From Halisarca cf. caerulea (lineage: Eukaryota > Porifera > Demospongiae > Chondrillida > Halisarcidae): a stretch of 64,000 nt of DNA. The notes beneath the pieces are model-generated. The model was given only the letters and a program-made list of their open reading frames with translations, made no database searches and was not told the origin of the DNA. This document shows, one piece after another, positions 59,801-64,000 of this stretch (position 1 is the first letter of the stretch; every line of letters starts with the position of its first letter). Both the position numbers and the translations under genes were made by a program. Where the stretch lies: the NCBI GenBank assembly GCA_963170055.1, contig CAUJGJ010000397.1, positions 9,884,301-9,948,300 of the forward strand, given 5' to 3'.

Positions 59801-62800
59801 TCAAGGATTATTACCGAGCGGTTTAGCGAGGTTAACTGTTTCCGTCGCCTATGGGAGTCCAATCGAGGTCGCCCATGCATTTCGTAGGGTAAAATTCCAC
59901 CTTTAGGCCCAGAACGGATATTTTGAACTTGAATTGTGGCTCCATTTCGAGACTGAAGAATACATCTATATCAGACAGTGAATTGGACATGTGTGCACTA
60001 TAAAATAAGCCATGAATTGTTTCGGTCGGAGTATAAACAGTAAAGCAAAACGGGAAAGAATTTTCAAATCTTGGCCTACTTGGCAGTCTAACTGTTCCAT
60101 TTGGATCTCGATACATCATGTTAAAAGGCCTGAAACACACATATCTTGAATTTTTGTTAAGCGATTCTTGAAATTTAATAAATAAAAGGTAGGATTTCTG
60201 GTTTTAGTGTTCGGGCCACTAAATACGTCAGCCATGGTGGCGCCCATTTGCAATATAGTCTTCCCAGTCCCACACGCACTATTGGGTCTGGGAACTAGGC
60301 TATCCGTGCCTCATTGCGCATGCTCGATCACTCGCGGTGACCACGCTTGATTTTGTGTAGGCTACGCAAGATGGCTCTTACAAGGTTCCCGTTTGTTGCG
60401 TTCATTCTTTTGGTGAAGCTTCACTGTTTCGTTGGCATCTCAAGCAGACATGATCCTGAATGCCATGCACGATCGAGATACACATTCGTGATATTGGAAG
60501 ATATTTTCAAAACTTTTCGGATCGACAATACCCAGTTAAGAATACTATATCGTAAGCAACATGTGGTGTTCAGAAATGTTTCAATTACGTACAGAAATGA
60601 ATTTAGGAGAAGGAAAGCTGTGTGCATAGCTATTCTAATTCTATGTGGTGACATTGAAAGTAACCCGGGACCACTGTTTTGTAAGATCTGTGAGCTCCCT
60701 GTGTTTGACCATCATCTTACTATATCGTGTACTGATTGTGAACGTAAATATCATAGTAAATGTGTGAAGACAGCTTTACATAATCAACAGTCTGTTTTTC
60801 ATGTCATTGAATGGTATTGTCAAGATTGCTCCCAAACAAATAAGCAATGTGTTCAGTACAGAAAACGTAAGTCAATTATGATTCCTAGGCTTTCAGTAGC
60901 AAAGAAGTCTCAAATTTGGCAGGAACACTCCTATTCAAGATTGCAAGTCACTGTGGTATGCTGGAGATCTTTCAACCACATTTGATTTGACTTCTTGCAT
61001 ATTCTAATATTCTATATTTTCCTTTTTGTAGGTTGACAGCACACAATTGAGAAAATCTGATATGCAGATGACTTGCAATCAGTTCAATTCAATTCAGACA
61101 TGTTCAAATGATTCAATTCAAACAATATCAACAAATTTACTTCAAACACATTGTCAACACAATGTCCATCATACTGGGCACAATACACAATTGCAGACTA
61201 TTTGCAATAAACAAAAACAAAATCAAACACATGCATCCAATTTTCCACATGATACTGCAACACATTTCAGTGAAGTACAGCAGCTTGCAGCTGTGTCACA
61301 TGTACAACAGTCCCAATCCTGCAATGTAGAAGCAAATAGTGACAACTTGCACAAACAAACAGGCACCAACATGAGATATACCACTCCATTGCTATCCAGT
61401 AATAAAACTAGGAAAGCATTTCATAAACAACAATATGATTGGAAAGTAAAACAGTGCAATATTTGTCATGAAACATGGCCATCCCGAATTATCCAGCCAC
61501 ATTCACAAAATGTATACGAGTGTTTACGATGCCGACGTGACAAACTGAATCCCAAGAAATTTTCAAAGGCTAACAACATGCATCCTGGTGAAGTACCTGA
61601 GAGCTTACAAGGCTTGACACAAGTGGAAGAAATGCTCATAGCACGTATCTCACCAATTATGTATGTATATAGAAAACATGGTGGACAGCGTGGTTACAAA
61701 GGACATGTACTTAATCTATCACAAGACATTCAATCACTGTTGGATACATTACCACAAAATGTTTCAGACTTGCCAATTTTAATACTTAGACGTGAAGGTG
61801 CCAATGAGTCATACTCTGATTTTACAGTTCGGAAACAGAAAGTGCTGACTGCACTGCAATGGTTAAAAGAAAACAATCCCTTCTATAAATCCATCATTAT
61901 TGATCATACCATGATTGATCAGCTACCTGAAAATGGTGTACCAGATGGATTACTACAGCATCATGCTCCATTGGAAATAGCAGAAACAGTTGCTGTAGAA
62001 GAGCTAGATGAATCCATGCAAGAATCAATCCCACACAGTGACGCCTATGAATTTGATGCACAGATGGACTATACTGATGGTTGTACATGTGACTCTGATG
62101 AAAATATTGAGGCCAATCACAATTCTACATCATTCATATCTGTACCACATCAAGAACAGACAGAACTTCAAGCTATTCGGAACACAATACAAGACACCAG
62201 TCAGCCATTACTATGGCCTGCACAATCGAAAACACCTTTGAATGAATTCACCACAGAAGGTTTGGCAACGATGGCTTTCCCTACATTATTTCCACATGGC
62301 ACAGGTGATCCCACAATTAAGGCTCGGAAACGTGCAGTGAGTTTGACAGAGTCTTTCAAACATTTGATTTGTTATGGCGAAATCCAGGAAAACAAGGCCA
62401 TGGGGCGATTTGCTTCACACCCACGATTCATGTATTGGGCACTGAATATGAAGCAAAGACACCATTTGCTTTCCCAAGCTAATGTGTACTTAAAGCAACA
62501 TCCCAATGATGCAGCACTTACATTACACGAATTGAGAAGTATGATTGATAAGTCTACATCAGAGCAATTAATGTCTCGTTTACACAAATATGTGAGCAAG
62601 GTACAAGGAACACAGCAGTACTGGTATCAAAGAAGCCTGGAATTGAAAACACTCATTCAAACCAAAGGATCTCCTACATTTTTCTTTACTGTTTCAGCAG
62701 CAGACACATACTGGCCTGAACTACATACCAATATCATGCCGCATAATAGTGTAAACCCAACTCACTCAATGAAAATCAATGCAGTTATCAACAATCCACA

Positions 62801-64000
62801 CTTGACTGATTGGTATTTCACACAGCGCTTCACAGATTTGACCAAACAGTGGTTGTACAATCATCTAGATGCTGAATGGCATTGGAACAGGTTTGAATAC
62901 CAATCACGAGGTAGTACACATGCACATGGCTGTGCAAAATTGAAGAATGATCCTGGTCTGTGTGATCTCATGAAACAAGCTGCTTTGGCTTGGAAACTTC
63001 AAAACAAACCACAATCAGAGTTACTAGAGTCTGAACAACTGATTATTGACCAAGGGAAAGCAGCTGAAGAAATAATCATTTCATATGTTGATTGGCTAAC
63101 AACTACATTCAATGAATCAATACCAGCAGAGAATTGGCGAATGCCTACTCCACAGAACCATCCTTGTGCACAAAATCCTCTTCAAGTGTCAGACATAAAC
63201 CAAGACTATGCTGATCTCGTTAATACTGTTGAAAGACACACCAAATGCAATGCAGCTTATTGTTTACGCAGGAAAAAAGGCCAGACTCAAGTAAAATGTA
63301 GATTTGATTATCCTCGACCCCTACAATCAAACACTGGCATAGAATTTGAAGAACTTCCAAATAAACGAATACGAGCCAAAGTGGTTACGAAGAGAAATGA
63401 TCCCCTTATCAACAGTCACAATAAATCACTACTACAATTCTGGAGAGCCAATGTGGACGTACAAACTATTGTTGATATTGAAGACTGTGTAAGATACATG
63501 ACAAAATATGCAGCTAAAGCTGAGACTAAATCCCAAACAGCAAAACAAATTTTCAAAACATGTGTGAATAAACTGACACATACATCGCAAGCATGCAATG
63601 CTGTACGTTCAGCTATGATCAAATCAATTGGTGAGCGAGATTTTAGTGCACAAGAAACAGCACACATGCTACTTGGGCTACCATTGTACAACTGTACATA
63701 CACATTCACAACTTTGATATTAGATGATTCAAAAACTACTGAAATACAGCATACATCCTCAGGGACCAGCCTTTCTCCTAAATTATCAATTGTTCAATTC
63801 TACTCACAGAGATGTCAACATGGCAGTAACAATGATGACAGAGTAATGCAAATGAATTTGCTTACTTACTCATCTCACTTTTATGTACATAACAATGCAC
63901 TGAAAGAAAGGAAAACTGAAGTTATTGTACGCACATATCCAAGCTATTCATCCAATCCTAGAGGCAAACACTATCCTCAGTACTGCAAATACCAGCTCAT
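59801..64000 (+). mobile_element. Helitron A (left part; runs past the window end)
   Basis: Possible 5' end TCAAGGATTATTACCGAGCG at 59801, which begins with TC as Helitrons do and resembles TCATAACTAGTTACGAGCG at the start of copy B (43819). It contains the two-exon Rep gene. A small hairpin (TCTTCCCAG...CTGGGAACTA, about 60258-60300) lies in its leader. The 3' hairpin and CTRR end are outside the window. The 5' border is inferred from only two copies. Confidence 0.6.
60371..64000 (+). CDS. Helitron replication initiator with signal-like start, 2A motif and PHD finger (3' partial)
   Basis: Exon 1 (60371-60955) starts at ATG 60371 with a hydrophobic signal-peptide-like stretch (MALTRFPFVAFILLVKLHCF). 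About 75 codons later comes the 2A motif LCGDIESNPGP (60650-60673), directly followed by a C4HC3 PHD finger (CKIC, CTDC, HSKC, WYCQDC). A 76-bp phase-0 intron (60956-61031) leads to exon 2, open for at least 989 codons. Exon 2 has a Gln/Asn/His-rich linker, a DUF6570-like Cys region near residue 141 (CNICHETWPSR...YECLRC), the Helitron-like N-terminal region, the HUH motif in RGSTHAHG (His codons 62919 and 62925, about residue 630), and the two-tyrosine motif RYMTKYAAK (63495 and 63507, about residues 822 and 826). The helicase part should follow beyond the window. No lesions. Rep nicks and joins DNA for rolling-circle transposition; 2A would split the signal-like leader from the rest. Confidence 0.85.

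Noticed and set aside
59832..60140. Minus-strand ORF starting MCFRPFNMMYRDPNG as a 5' exon of gene 2
   Set aside because: It lies inside the presumed Helitron A leader, has no counterpart in gene 1 and no clear splice borders; left unassigned.
60258..60300. Possible tRNA or small RNA hairpin in the Helitron leader
   Set aside because: Only one short stem (TCTTCCCAG/CTGGGAACTA); no tRNA arms or T-loop consensus.

Overview
The window is eukaryotic, almost certainly animal: AT-rich, with short exons bounded by GT/AG introns, dense (CA)n/(GT)n and (TA)n microsatellites, a BEN-domain gene end, and a very diverse transposon load. The mix of Crypton-like, piggyBac, MULE, Penelope, Helitron, DIRS-like and hAT elements together with large invertebrate-type orphan families fits an early-branching marine animal such as a sponge or cnidarian. 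That placement is an inference. Many ORFs that look convincing begin at TTG or GTG, so starts were re-judged on ATG codons and splice signals.

Layout. 1-736: last exons of a BEN-domain gene (+). 1340-9320: a broken non-LTR retrotransposon, split at 3455/8353 by a 4.9 kb element with 17-bp inverted ends, which itself carries a piggyBac (3482-6748) and a Tc1/mariner-type MITE (7418-7879). 9470-11430: repeat debris, a duplicated exon pair and long GT/CA tracts. 11480-15675: a hairpin-ended element interrupted by a decayed hAT (11607-15603). 16000-20436: a decayed pogo/Tigger-like element interrupted near its left end by a second piggyBac (16100-19317). 22219-30946: a multi-exon gene (-), gene 1, hosting a Crypton-type tyrosine recombinase, a 117-bp palindrome and other insertions in its introns. 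31828-40009: a multi-exon gene (+) with acidic exon repeats followed by a DUF7869-like core. 40425-43780: a duplicated block, a DIRS-like RNase H fragment, a piggyBac 3' remnant and a MITE. 43819-46491: a degenerate Helitron-related copy (B). 47656-49827: a MULE-like element. 50238-51900: a 5'-truncated CR1/L2-like LINE. 52925-59614: gene 2, a paralogue of gene 1 (-), with a complete Penelope-like element in one intron. 59801-64000 and beyond: Helitron A, still open at the window edge.

The most unusual coding content is of two kinds. First, two paralogous intron-containing genes appear to join a ParB/sulfiredoxin-like segment to a methyltransferase-like segment. Second, the Helitron first exon encodes a signal-peptide-like N-terminus, then a 2A ribosome-skipping motif (DIESNPGP), then a PHD finger, and is spliced by a 76-bp intron to the DUF6570/Helitron Rep ORF. 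The decayed copy B keeps the same layout and intron position. Several small repeat families, including one bounded by hairpins at both ends, are also described.
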